DNA of 64,000 bases from Flavobacterium gillisiae. GTDB lineage: Bacteria > Bacteroidota > Bacteroidia > Flavobacteriales > Flavobacteriaceae. Positions 33,656 to 42,783 of the stretch are shown one piece after another. Both the position numbers and the translations under genes were made by a program. The DNA lies in contig NZ_FNRD01000014.1 in assembly GCF_900107635.1 (NCBI RefSeq), positions 82,805-146,804 on the forward strand, in the 5' to 3' direction. The notes under the pieces are model-generated. The model worked only from the letters and a program-made list of their open reading frames with translations. It made no database searches and was not told the origin of the DNA. Each line of letters starts with the position of its first letter. Position 1 is the first letter of the stretch.

Positions 33656-34708
33656 TTATCCCTTTTTAAAAGTTCCGTTATCTACGTCTTTTAAAAACTT
33701 TATCAATCCGTTAAAGTATGTTTTTTGATCATCATATTGTGAAAGGTGACTGCCATTTGGGCAAAATAGAAACCTTCCGTTTTGAACTTCATTGGCGATC
33801 CATTTCATATGTTCCGGATCCATGGTGTCATATTTAGAGCCAATTGACAATGTTGGAACCGTTAATGTTTTTAGTCTGTCTTTTACATCCCAATTTTTTA
33901 GCGACGCATTTCCAGTAATTCCAAATTCACTGTGCCCCTGCATAAATACATAAACATTAGGGTTGATATGCTTGAAACAGCGATTGATTGATTCTGGCCA
34001 TTCTTCCAAAGGCTTTCTTAGAATGTGCTCTGTGTAATAATATTTGAAAAGTAGCTCGCTGTATTTTGGATTATCAAAATCATTATTTTTCTCCATTTGC
34101 TGCAGTTCTTTTAGGATTTTCGGATCCATTTGTGGAGCAAGAACTTCTTGGGCATAGGCATTGTATTCAGGAATACTGGCCATCATATTGGATATAATTA
34201 AACCTTTTAAATTCTTTTGGTATTTTAAGGCATACTCCATAGCTAGGATTCCGCCCCAAGATTGACCTAAGATATAAAAATTAGAACTGTCTGCACCCAG
34301 TGCAATTCGGACTTGTTCTACTTCCTCAACGAAACGTTCGTTAGTCCATAAGCTGTCATCATTTGGCTGATCACTGTAGTAAGATCCTAATTGATCGTAA
34401 TAAATGTATTCGATGCTTTCGTTTGGGAAATAACCGTCAAAACATTCGTATAATTCGTGTGTTAATCCAGGTCCACCGTGAAGTAATAATACTTTAATTG
34501 TAGGGTTATTACCCACGGTTTTTGTCCACACTTTAAAGGTTCCTTTTGGTGTAGTAATAGGAATCATTTTTACACCTCCCGTATATTGGTATTCTCGTTT
34601 AGAATAATCCAAATAATTCGCTTTAATAGGATCTTCTTCTTTCTTTTGCTCGCAATTAGAAAATAACAAAATACTTAATAGAGAATAAAACAGGATTTTT
34701 AGTTTCAT
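33656..34708 (-). CDS. Proline-iminopeptidase-like alpha/beta hydrolase, lipoprotein
   Basis: The 350-residue envelope lipoprotein has lipobox LFSNC (Cys19). It has the S33-family oxyanion motif HGGPG, nucleophile elbow GQSWGG, the acid in KYDTMDPE and the His in NGSHLSQYDD. Such enzymes remove N-terminal proline or other residues from peptides. It is followed on the same strand by an acyl-CoA ligase gene (ends 36528), but they are probably not functionally linked. Confidence 0.92.
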   Translation of the reverse strand: MKLKILFYSLLSILLFSNCEQKKEEDPIKANYLDYSKREYQYTGGVKMIPITTPKGTFKVWTKTVGNNPTIKVLLLHGGPGLTHELYECFDGYFPNESIEYIYYDQLGSYYSDQPNDDSLWTNERFVEEVEQVRIALGADSSNFYILGQSWGGILAMEYALKYQKNLKGLIISNMMASIPEYNAYAQEVLAPQMDPKILKELQQMEKNNDFDNPKYSELLFKYYYTEHILRKPLEEWPESINRCFKHINPNVYVFMQGHSEFGITGNASLKNWDVKDRLKTLTVPTLSIGSKYDTMDPEHMKWIANEVQNGRFLFCPNGSHLSQYDDQKTYFNGLIKFLKDVDNGTFKKG

Positions 34709-34752
34709 GGTTACCGTATTTATTAGTTATAATTCTAAACGAGAGTATTACA

Positions 34753-36528
34753 TTAATTATAGATTTTATGGAATAAATTGATATATTTTTCCATAACTAT
34801 TTTTCTTTTTAGTTTGAGTGTTGGTGTAAGTTGACCACCTTCTATCGACCAAATATCTGGAGTTAATTCAAAACGTTTAATCTTCTCCCAATTTCCAAAT
34901 TTCTCGTTTAAACCGTCAATTTCTTCCTGAATTCTTGCAATTACTTTTTCGTTAGACACAATGTCTTCATTGCTTACTCCTATGTCTATTTTATGAATAA
35001 CCGCCCATTCTTTTACGAATTCAAAATCAGGTTGAATGAAGGCTGCCGGCATTTTTTGTCCGTCACCTATCACCATAATTTCAGTTATGAAACGAGATTG
35101 TTTCATTGTGTTTTCAATAAGTTGTGGTGCAATATATTTCCCTCCGGAAGTTTTGAACATTTCTTTCTTGCGATCCGTGATTTTTAAAAACCCATCCTTG
35201 TCTAAATTTCCTATATCACCAGTGTGAAAATAACCATCAACAATGACTTCACTAGTTAATTTTTCATCTTTATAATAACCCATCATTACATTAGGTCCTT
35301 TACAAAGGATTTCGCCGTCTTCGGCAATTTTAACATCTACATTATCAATTACTCTTCCAACAGTTCCAACTCTGAAACCTCCATTTCTTAAATCATTTAC
35401 GGATATAACTGGTGAAGTTTCGGTTAAACCATATCCTTCCATTACTGGAATTCCGGCCGCAGCAAAAATTCGAGTTAATCTAGGTTGTAATGCAGCACTT
35501 CCTGAAACCATTAAATCCAAGTTACCACCCAATCCTTCTTTCCATTTGCTGAAAATTAATTTTCGCGCAATTTTAAGTTGCATTTCATACCATAGACCAT
35601 TAGCACCATAAGGTTCATAGGCTAATCCTAATTCAATAGCCCAAAAGAACAATTTCTTTTTAATCCCTGTTAGTTCTGCTCCTTTGGCATAGATTTTATC
35701 ATATACTTTTTCAATAAGCCTTGGAACAACTGTAATAACTGTTGGCTTTACTTCTTTTATATTATCACTGATTTTCTCAATAGATTCGCCAAAATATATT
35801 GAAACACCATAGTATTGGTGTAAATACAAAATCATTCTTTCAAAAATATGACAAACAGGAAGGAAGCTTAACGCAGTACTTTTTCCAGCCTCAAATGGAA
35901 TTCTTGGGGCGCTGTTTAATACATCTGACACGATATTATTGTGTGAAAGCATAACTCCTTTTGGTCGACCTGTTGTTCCTGATGTATAAATGATTGTGGC
36001 TAAATCGTCAGGAGTAACTAAACTTTTGCTATAATCAACATCATTTTGGTTGCTTTGGTCTTCACCAAGAGCAAGTAATTCCTTCCAGTTTTTACAACCT
36101 TCAATAGGGTTAAAAGAAAAGACTTCTTTTAGGTTAGGAACTTTATCTTTTATTAAGTTTACTTTTTGAAGTATTTCTGCATCAGATACAAAACAATATA
36201 TTGCTCCTGAGTGGTTCAATATGTATTCATAATCATCTTCGGTAATTGTAGGATAGATCGGTACGTTTTGGGCTCCGGTTTGTAGAATACCAATATCCAT
36301 AATATTCCATTCTGTTCTGTTACTAGAAGAAATAATGGCGATTTTATCGTCTTTTTTAATTCCCATTCGCAATAACGCTCTAGAGACTGCATTGGCTTGA
36401 GCAATATATTCTTGTGTAGACGTTTTTATCCAAACACCATCCTGCTTTGTATTTAAAGCGTCTGGAATTGAAGTATATTTATCTTGTTGATAATAAGGAA
36501 AATCAAAGAGTCTGGTTACTTGAGTCAT
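34753..36528 (-). CDS. Long-chain acyl-CoA ligase (AMP-forming), copy 1
   Basis: Activates fatty acids to acyl-CoA via acyl-AMP. The 591-residue ANL-superfamily enzyme has P-loop IIYTSGTTGRPKGVMLSHNN, VMEGYGLTETSPV, YFHTGDIG, KITDRKKEMFKTSGGKYI and C-terminal catalytic lysine region LTPTLKLKRK. It is closely related to the next gene upstream, 36864-38642, over its full length, indicating tandem duplication. It probably feeds the beta-oxidation unit at 26-33 kb. Confidence 0.95.
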   Translation of the reverse strand: MTQVTRLFDFPYYQQDKYTSIPDALNTKQDGVWIKTSTQEYIAQANAVSRALLRMGIKKDDKIAIISSSNRTEWNIMDIGILQTGAQNVPIYPTITEDDYEYILNHSGAIYCFVSDAEILQKVNLIKDKVPNLKEVFSFNPIEGCKNWKELLALGEDQSNQNDVDYSKSLVTPDDLATIIYTSGTTGRPKGVMLSHNNIVSDVLNSAPRIPFEAGKSTALSFLPVCHIFERMILYLHQYYGVSIYFGESIEKISDNIKEVKPTVITVVPRLIEKVYDKIYAKGAELTGIKKKLFFWAIELGLAYEPYGANGLWYEMQLKIARKLIFSKWKEGLGGNLDLMVSGSAALQPRLTRIFAAAGIPVMEGYGLTETSPVISVNDLRNGGFRVGTVGRVIDNVDVKIAEDGEILCKGPNVMMGYYKDEKLTSEVIVDGYFHTGDIGNLDKDGFLKITDRKKEMFKTSGGKYIAPQLIENTMKQSRFITEIMVIGDGQKMPAAFIQPDFEFVKEWAVIHKIDIGVSNEDIVSNEKVIARIQEEIDGLNEKFGNWEKIKRFELTPDIWSIEGGQLTPTLKLKRKIVMEKYINLFHKIYN

Positions 36529-36795
36529 TATGCGAAGGTTGAATTTTATCGCAAATTAAATAAAAAATGACAATAATTTTGGATTTTAAAAATTAAAATA
36601 GAAAAATTAAATGTTATCTGCATTCTTTTACGAAATCGATTTCTTTGTTTGGAGTTTAAAAGCTTGAGTATAAGTGAAACAAAGAGGTAGAAGTAGTGAA
36701 TGTTTAAATACGTAGTACTTTTTTTCAAAAATAAAATTTCATGTCAATTGGATGAATTTGTACTTTTTATCCTCATTTATTCCTCAAAAAACATG

Positions 36796-36821
36796 AATAG
36801 TGCCTTAATTTCGGCACTATT
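36796..36821 (-). terminator. Possible terminator of acyl-CoA ligase copy 2
   Basis: The perfect 9-bp stem AATAGTGCC/GGCACTATT is followed on the minus strand, after CATG, by TTTTTT. Confidence 0.5.
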
Positions 36822-36863
36822 GTAAGGCCTAATAGCTATGTTTTTCTGTAAATTATGACTGCA

Positions 36864-38642
36864 CTAACTGTATATTTTCTGATATTGCTCTTTATAAAGC
36901 TCTTTAATAATTTTTCTTTTTAGTTTCAGGGTTGGAGTCAATTGTCCGCCGTCAATCGACCAAACGTCAGCTGTCAATTCAAATCGTTTGATTTTTTCCC
37001 AGCTTCCAAATTTTTCATTTAAATTGTCAATATCCTGTTGTATTCGTTCCAATACTTTTTCATGAACTACATGTTCACTATTGGTTTTTCCAATATCCAT
37101 TTTATGGATAATAGCCCACTCTTTTAGGAATTCAAAATTAGGTTGAATAATTGCGGCTGCCATTTTTTGTCCTTCTCCTATGACAATAATCTGTTCAATA
37201 AAACGAGATTGTTTCATTGTGTTTTCGATTAATTGTGGTGCTATGTACTTCCCTCCGGAGGTTTTGAACATTTCCTTTTTTCGATCCGTTATTTTTAAGA
37301 AGCCGTCTTCATCAATGATTCCTATATCTCCAGTATGGAAATAATGGTCAACAATGACTTCATTGGTTAATTTTTCATCTTTGTAGTAACCCAACATTAC
37401 GTTAGGACCTTTACAAAGGATTTCCCCGTCTTCGGCAATTTTTACTTCTACATGCTCAATTACTTTTCCTACGGTTCCTATTCTTAATCCTTTATTATTT
37501 AAGTCATTAAATGAAATTGCTGGGGAGGTTTCGGTTAATCCATAACCTTCCAAAATAGGAATGTCTGCTGCCGTAAATACACGAGCTAATCTGGGTTGCA
37601 AGGCAGCGCTACCGCTTACTATCAATTCGATGTTTCCACCTAATCCTTCTTTCCATTTGCTGAAAATTAATTTTCGGGCAATTTTAAGTTGTATTTCATA
37701 CCATAAACCGTTGGCTCCATATGGCTCAAATCGTAATCCTAAATCTACAGCCCAAAAGAAAAGTTTCTTTTTTATTCCGGTTAGTTCCGTTCCTTTTGCA
37801 TAGATCTTATCGTATACTTTTTCAAGGAGCCTTGGTACCGCAGTAATCATAGTTGGTTTTACATCTTTTATATTTTCGCTTATTTTCTCTATAGATTCCC
37901 CAAAATAAATGGAAACACCATGATATTGATATAGATATAAAGCGGTGCGTTCAAAAATATGACAGACAGGGAGAAAGCTCAATGCTTTAGCTTTTCCGGC
38001 TGGGAATGGAACTAAGTTAACAATTGCAAGCACATTGGAAACTAGGTTGTTATGCGAAAGCATAACCCCTTTTGGTGTTCCGGTGGTTCCAGAGGTATAA
38101 ATAATGGTAGCTAAATCGTTAGCTAATACTTTTTCTTTTCGTTCTTCTAGTTCATTTTGATTGCTTTGGTCTTCTCCAAGAAGAAGCAATTCTGACCAGT
38201 TTTTACAACCTGGAATTTCATCGAATGAGTACACTTCTTTTAATGCTGGAACTTTATCCCGTATTGTATTTATTTTTTCAAATATTTCCACATCAGATAT
38301 AAAACAATAAGTTGCGCCAGAATGATTGAGGATGTATGCATAATCGTCTGCCGTGATTGTTGGGTAGATGGGTACATTTTGGGCCGCTGTCTGTAGAATC
38401 CCAATGTCCATAATACTCCATTCCGTTCTGTTGTTTGTAGAAATCATCGCGATTTTATCGTCTTTCTGAATACCCATTCTTAAGAGTGCTCTGGAAACAG
38501 CATTGGCTTTGGAAATAAATTCTTCAGTTGAAGTTTTTATCCAAACACCATCTTTCTTTGTTGCTAAAGCATCTGCGATTGAAGAATATTGTTCTAGCTG
38601 ATAATACGGAAAATCAAAAATTCTAGTTACGGATGTCATCAT
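36864..38642 (-). CDS. Long-chain acyl-CoA ligase (AMP-forming), copy 2
   Basis: The 592-residue paralog of copy 1 has the same motifs: IIYTSGTTGTPKGVMLSHNN, ILEGYGLTETSPA, YFHTGDIG, KITDRKKEMFKTSGGKYI and LTPTLKLKRK. Differences cluster in the mid-domain, for example LEERKEKVLANDL against VDYSKSLVTPDDL, and in the C-terminal part. Each copy has its own upstream region, with a hairpin between them, so they are probably transcribed separately. The start may be the first or second Met (38642 or 38639). Confidence 0.95.
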   Translation of the reverse strand: MMTSVTRIFDFPYYQLEQYSSIADALATKKDGVWIKTSTEEFISKANAVSRALLRMGIQKDDKIAMISTNNRTEWSIMDIGILQTAAQNVPIYPTITADDYAYILNHSGATYCFISDVEIFEKINTIRDKVPALKEVYSFDEIPGCKNWSELLLLGEDQSNQNELEERKEKVLANDLATIIYTSGTTGTPKGVMLSHNNLVSNVLAIVNLVPFPAGKAKALSFLPVCHIFERTALYLYQYHGVSIYFGESIEKISENIKDVKPTMITAVPRLLEKVYDKIYAKGTELTGIKKKLFFWAVDLGLRFEPYGANGLWYEIQLKIARKLIFSKWKEGLGGNIELIVSGSAALQPRLARVFTAADIPILEGYGLTETSPAISFNDLNNKGLRIGTVGKVIEHVEVKIAEDGEILCKGPNVMLGYYKDEKLTNEVIVDHYFHTGDIGIIDEDGFLKITDRKKEMFKTSGGKYIAPQLIENTMKQSRFIEQIIVIGEGQKMAAAIIQPNFEFLKEWAIIHKMDIGKTNSEHVVHEKVLERIQQDIDNLNEKFGSWEKIKRFELTADVWSIDGGQLTPTLKLKRKIIKELYKEQYQKIYS

Positions 38643-38987
38643 ATAATATTTAATAGTGATGCAAAGTAGTTAAAAAACAACGATAATAATGTTTTTTTTG
38701 TAAATTATACAGTGTTATTGATGGAATTTAATCCTATTCGGGAGCTTTGTAATAAACCTATAGTAAATTTTATTTATTGTAAAGAAGTCACCTTTCATTT
38801 TGTTCGAATGGCAGTTTTTCGTTTTATAAAGCTGTAATGGTATCCTAATAATAATAGACTTTGTAAAAGAGGAAAGTCGCTCCTGATTGAAGCCTGAATA
38901 ATTGATTTCCTAAAATTTAGAGTTTAGATCAATAGAATTTATGCTTGTTTGTATGCTTTTTTTGATTTGAAATTAATTTATATATTA
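38643..38987. other. Gene-free divergent intergenic region
   Basis: AT-rich, with no plausible coding frame or RNA gene seen. A CTACTTTG box close to 38642 on the minus strand may be the promoter of acyl-CoA ligase copy 2. Confidence 0.5.
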
Positions 38988-39017
38988 TTGTTTATCAAGT
39001 ATTTAGGTATATTTTTG
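38988..39017 (+). promoter_or_regulatory. Promoter of the NTF2-like gene
   Basis: TTG at 38988-38990, 19 bp, then TATTTTTG at 39010-39017. It lies 38 bp before the ATG at 39056. Confidence 0.6.
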
Positions 39018-39055
39018 CTATATTTAAGGTATTATTAACTAATACTATTAATAAA

Positions 39056-39991
39056 ATGAAAAAAGCAATACTAATTGTGATGATGGGGACAACTCTTATC
39101 ACATACGCGCAAAAGAAAGCTAATGGTACTATTTATGTTGAGCATCCTGCTATTACCGTAGTTGAAGCCATGACTAAAGCCTTTGTTAGTGGAGATGAAA
39201 ATAAAGTAGCTAGTTATTTAGCCGATGATTTTAAATCCTATAATGGTACCAATCAAGCTGATAAAGGGAGTGATAAAGCTTCTTTTTTAAAAAGTGTTAA
39301 AAATTGGAAAGATAATATTGATTATTTAAGTATTAAACGTTCTCCAGGTGCCTATCCTGATGCATTAGAATATACAGATGACAATCAAAAAGATGTTGTT
39401 TGGGTACAGACATGGGAAGATGTGAAAGGAGTGCACAAAAAAACGGGCGTAAAAATTGACATGCCAATACATAAATTATTCGTCGTAAATAAAGACAAGA
39501 AAATAAAATCAATAATGACTTATTCAGACGCTGGTGTTGGTAGTGAAATTAATGATAGTTATAGTGTCAGAAAAAACGGAACGATATATAATCATCATGA
39601 CTATATTAATAAAGTAAGGGTGATGGTTCAAGCATTTGGAAACAAAGATTATGATAAGGCCTATAGTTTTTATGATAAAAATGCAAGTTTCAGAAATATA
39701 AATATGGCTCCAGATGAAAAAAGTTTAAACCTGGACCAAATGAAGGAAATGGATAAAAAGATGACGCAACAATTTGATGTTTTAAGTATGGATATGGTGG
39801 GGTATCCGGATTATTTTAATTATGAACTTGGAGATGCAAAAGTTGTTCAGTCGTGGTGGAATTGTAACATGACAAGAAAATCGGATAATAAAAAAATAGT
39901 ATTACCGGTCCTTTTTATTGATACTTTCAATAGTGAAGGATTAATTACAGATGAAATAGCATATTATAGTGAGAAACTATTGGAAAAATAA
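39056..39991 (+). CDS. Secreted protein with two NTF2/SnoaL-like domains
   Basis: The 311-residue protein has signal peptide MKKAILIVMMGTTLITYA. Two SnoaL-like cone-fold repeats follow. Both have the pattern of an N-terminal helix (TKAFVSGDENKVASYLADDF at about 40, VQAFGNKDYDKAYSFYDKNA at about 195) and a later Trp-rich strand (DVVWVQTWEDV, AKVVQSWWNC). Such domains bind small hydrophobic ligands or act as isomerases; no catalytic residue can be assigned. The gene stands alone with its own promoter and terminator. Confidence 0.8.
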   Translation: MKKAILIVMMGTTLITYAQKKANGTIYVEHPAITVVEAMTKAFVSGDENKVASYLADDFKSYNGTNQADKGSDKASFLKSVKNWKDNIDYLSIKRSPGAYPDALEYTDDNQKDVVWVQTWEDVKGVHKKTGVKIDMPIHKLFVVNKDKKIKSIMTYSDAGVGSEINDSYSVRKNGTIYNHHDYINKVRVMVQAFGNKDYDKAYSFYDKNASFRNINMAPDEKSLNLDQMKEMDKKMTQQFDVLSMDMVGYPDYFNYELGDAKVVQSWWNCNMTRKSDNKKIVLPVLFIDTFNSEGLITDEIAYYSEKLLEK

Positions 39992-40020
39992 ATAGTGTGT
40001 GCAAATATTCATTTATCTAT

Positions 40021-40061
40021 AAAATCAAAAGCCGAAACAATTTGTTTCGGCTTTTGATTTT
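40021..40061. terminator. Bidirectional terminator
   Basis: The long perfect stem AAAATCAAAAGCCGAAAC/GTTTCGGCTTTTGATTTT lies between the NTF2-like gene and the convergent gene ending at 40067. Confidence 0.9.
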
Positions 40062-40066
40062 ATCGT

Positions 40067-40510
40067 TTACTCCATATAATCTTTACTTCTTTCTCCTAAG
40101 ATGAACATTTTCTTCTTTTCAAAGTGAATTGAAAAATGTGCATTAATCCAATTATTTTTAACATCCGTTTCTGTAAACTGTTCATTGCTTTTATACCAAA
40201 GTGTGTATACGGCATAATTAAATCCTTTTTGGTAAATGGGTGTACCATTCTTAAAACATTCAATTCCCCACACCATAGGGGTTTTTGACAAGTCGGGTAG
40301 TTGAAAAACGCCAGTTCCATTGGGATTTAATTGTACAATAGGTTCCGTTTCGCCGTCAAAGAGGTAGGTACCTGTTATAGGGTAATCAATGGATGTTGTT
40401 ATATAGTGGATTCCGTCTCTTGCTACAATTTCTTCTACTTGATTCTGGGCATAAGTATTTGTTACCGCTAATAGTATGGTAAGAAATAGAATGGTAGGGT
40501 ATTTTGTCAT
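40067..40510 (-). CDS. Exported protein, unknown function
   Basis: The 147-residue protein has signal peptide MTKYPTILFLTILLAVTNTYAQ and a single small domain. It is rich in aromatic residues and strands (IVQLNPNGTGVFQLPDLS, then MVWGIECFKNGTPIYQKGFN). There are no catalytic motifs. I do not recognise the family. Confidence 0.7.
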   Translation of the reverse strand: MTKYPTILFLTILLAVTNTYAQNQVEEIVARDGIHYITTSIDYPITGTYLFDGETEPIVQLNPNGTGVFQLPDLSKTPMVWGIECFKNGTPIYQKGFNYAVYTLWYKSNEQFTETDVKNNWINAHFSIHFEKKKMFILGERSKDYME

Positions 40511-40608
40511 TTTAGTTAGATTTTGATTTTTTTTTAAACTTACTAGCGCTATATAATTGAATAATCAATTCTTGTGGTATTTTTTCGAAAGACAACTTTT
40601 AGCTTTTA

Positions 40609-40803
40609 TTACGTTTGTTTGCAGTCAGGATTTCGATAGTGTTTCGTTAGATTGTATATATTCACACCTAAAATAAAGGCATTCGTAATAATAATAGGCC
40701 AGGAGATTGAAAGCACAATTCCATAAAGGATAAATAGTACTGCTCCTATTGAATTGATTACCCGAAATGTGTTGAAATTTTTCATTAAAAATGAAATTAT
40801 CAA
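40609..40803 (-). CDS. Small YgjV-like membrane protein with unclear or lost start codon
   Basis: From a TTG at 40803 the frame gives 64 residues with two membrane helices, around RVINSIGAVLFILYGIVL and PIIITNAFILGVNIYNL. This resembles small YgjV-like inner-membrane proteins. The frame stays open without ATG, GTG or TTG back to a stop at 40858-40860, and that stretch encodes sequence (KESEGYLASLILIISFL) that fits the missing first helix of the family. Either it starts at a rare ATT/ATA (for example 40845) or the start codon has been lost. Confidence 0.45.
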   Translation of the reverse strand: MIISFLMKNFNTFRVINSIGAVLFILYGIVLSISWPIIITNAFILGVNIYNLTKHYRNPDCKQT

Positions 40804-40859
40804 TATTAGGGATGCTAAATAACCTTCCGACTCTTTTAAATAAATATCAGATATTTTTT

Positions 40860-41192
40860 ATTAAAGTTAAAAAAAGTTTCAATTTATCCTAAAATTTATA
40901 AATTTAATTGATTTTAAAATGGAAGATATAAAGCAATATAAACATCTCTATCCCTTATTTTTTTTGATTGCTGCTAAATAATTTCTATTTTAGAAATTAA
41001 GAATCTTTTTTACATGCAAAATATCACTAAAAGTGGGTATTGTCCTAAAGAGTTAATTCATTTACTTTAGCTTGAAAATATAGAAAATCTACGTGTTTAT
41101 TAATTAGAAGTAATACAACGGTTTAGCAGCTATATTTAGAAAGTTTTAGATACAAAGTGAAACTGTAGTTAGCAATCAAATAATTAATTAGG
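40860..41192. other. Gene-free intergenic region
   Basis: Very AT-rich; no coding frame, hairpin or repeat that I can support. Confidence 0.5.
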
Positions 41193-41411
41193 ATGACGAA
41201 TTTAGAAAAAATCAAAAAAGTAAATGAATTACTTATCGAAGTAATTAAAGACGAGGAGCATCAAGTTGAAAGTTCTTTAAGTGGTTTAAAGGATATTATT
41301 TTAAGCATCGTTGCCGATTATTGGTTGACTATAAGGGAGCCTGAAATTTTTATGGCTAATGTTGAAATTGACCTAGATGAATATTTAGAAACAGATGTAT
41401 TGGTACAATAA
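41193..41411 (+). CDS. Small acidic protein, unknown function
   Basis: The 72-residue soluble protein begins MTNLEKIKKVNELLIEVIKDEEH, has one further helix, and ends in an acidic tail. It is preceded by a weak purine stretch (TTAGG) and followed after 150 bp by a terminator-like hairpin. No family recognised; coding status rests on codon-like composition and helix pattern. Confidence 0.5.
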   Translation: MTNLEKIKKVNELLIEVIKDEEHQVESSLSGLKDIILSIVADYWLTIREPEIFMANVEIDLDEYLETDVLVQ

Positions 41412-41560
41412 GACTTAAATAGAGAAACAAGTTTGCTTGAGTTGCATTTCAAAGTGAATAAGAGCTTAATGAATAGCTATGTTTAATTGCAGGTTATAAG
41501 TTTTTACATTTTAGCCGTAATTTTGTGAAGCTAATTGTTGTTAGAAGATATATATAAAAG
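41412..41560. other. Possible 3' UTR of the small acidic protein gene
   Basis: AT-rich stretch between the 41193-41411 gene and its hairpin. No gene seen in it. Confidence 0.4.
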
Positions 41561-41595
41561 GCAGAAAGTATTAAGAAAACTTTCTGCTTTTTTTG
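41561..41595 (+). terminator. Terminator of the small acidic protein gene
   Basis: The stem GCAGAAAGT/ACTTTCTGC is followed by TTTTTTTT. Confidence 0.75.
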
Positions 41596-41712
41596 TGCGA
41601 CAAAAACTTTAACTCTAATGGGTTTCGGCTAACAGCAACCCGAATTTTGGCAGCTGGGAATTGTTTATTATTTACCCACAAAAACGAACTATATTGTTTA
41701 GGTAAATTTTGA

Positions 41713-41720
41713 TATATTTG
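41713..41720 (+). promoter_or_regulatory. -7 box of the lipid kinase gene
   Basis: TATATTTG ends only 4 bp before the ATG at 41725, so the expected transcription start falls at or just after that codon. This favours the next ATG at 41737 or leaderless translation. Confidence 0.55.
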
Positions 41721-41724
41721 GAAA

Positions 41725-42621
41725 ATGGCAAAGAAAATGGCATTTATAATCAATGGCTCACGTAAACTGTCGGATCAGGTAAAACGCAGCATTACGGATT
41801 GCGAAAATCATATTGCAATTGAATCCATATCATTCATTAGTAAAGGACCGAAAGAGGCTATCATTTTTGCAAATCAGGCTTGTTTGAGTGGGTTCGACGT
41901 CATTGTAGCAGTGGGAGGGGACGGTACCATAAATGAAGTGGTAAACGGAATAATACAAAGTAAAAAAAACAATATCACTTTAGGGATATTGGCTAACGGT
42001 ACGGGAAATGATTTCGTACGAGGAACTAATTTAGCGCTAAATCCCAACTCTTTGATAGAGGCTGTTCTCAGGAACGAAATACAGTCTGTTGATGTGGGCA
42101 AAATCGAAAGCTCGCTTGGAGTAACCTATTTTATAAATATCACGGATATCGGTTTTGGAGGGAAGGTGGTACAAATTCTAGAGAAGCAACGCCGGTTTCT
42201 CGGGGGAAAAACATCGTATGGAATAGCTATATTACGTGCTTTTATTGGATATCGCGTACCTGTTTTGAAAATTACAACCCCTAATTTTAATTTCGAAGGC
42301 CCCGTACTCATGGTGGCTATCTGTAATGGAAGTATCTTTGGAGATGGGCTTACAATTAATCCATTTGCTAAGATCGATGATGGGAAATTAAATATAACCC
42401 TACTAGGCCGAGTAAGCTTGGTAGACTATATCAAGAATTTGAATAATCTGAAATCAGGGAAAAAGGTTAATCATCCTGAAGCAATTTACTTTGAAACAGG
42501 AAAAATAGATATCAGGGTAAAGGATGGTGTTGCTGTATCAGAAGTGGATGGGGAATATTTAGCATCGGGAAACCTAGGTATTTCCGTTTTACCAAATGCA
42601 ATTTCGTTATTAGTGTACTGA
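41725..42621 (+). CDS. Diacylglycerol/lipid kinase family protein (YegS type)
   Basis: The 298-residue cytoplasmic or membrane-associated kinase phosphorylates a lipid hydroxyl. The nucleotide motif VGGDGTINEV is at about residues 63-72, and LANGTGNDFVRG at about 91-102. The C-terminal domain contains GDGLTINPFAKIDDGKL and SEVDGE, which match the lipid-kinase fold. The start may be 41725 or, as the -7 box at 41713-41720 suggests, the ATG at 41737, which removes four residues. Single gene. Confidence 0.9.
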   Translation: MAKKMAFIINGSRKLSDQVKRSITDCENHIAIESISFISKGPKEAIIFANQACLSGFDVIVAVGGDGTINEVVNGIIQSKKNNITLGILANGTGNDFVRGTNLALNPNSLIEAVLRNEIQSVDVGKIESSLGVTYFINITDIGFGGKVVQILEKQRRFLGGKTSYGIAILRAFIGYRVPVLKITTPNFNFEGPVLMVAICNGSIFGDGLTINPFAKIDDGKLNITLLGRVSLVDYIKNLNNLKSGKKVNHPEAIYFETGKIDIRVKDGVAVSEVDGEYLASGNLGISVLPNAISLLVY

Positions 42622-42731
42622 TTTACAGTTTTTATGTTAGCTAAAATTTACTGTTGCTGCGAGATCTACTTGTTTGTGAAAGGAGTTCGACTGTGAATTA
42701 AGCCTCGTGTTTTGTTTTAGTGTATAAATAG

Positions 42732-42762
42732 TAGGCGTGCATAGTATATTTGGTTATATTTG
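42732..42762 (+). promoter_or_regulatory. Promoter and candidate operator of the nitronate monooxygenase gene
   Basis: GCGTGCATAGTAT at 42735-42747 is identical to the element upstream of marR (32977-32989, minus strand). It is followed 7 bp later by -7 box TATATTTG at 42755-42762. A second TATATTTG at 42745-42752 overlaps the motif. The extended half-palindrome TAGGC-GT-GCATA is at 42732-42743. Confidence 0.55.
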
Positions 42763-42783
42763 TTTGAATTAAAACTTTAAGTA

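Noticed and set aside
36546..36728. 60-codon ORF between the two acyl-CoA ligases
   Set aside because: It has low-complexity Phe/Leu/Asn composition from AT-rich spacer and no start context or family resemblance.
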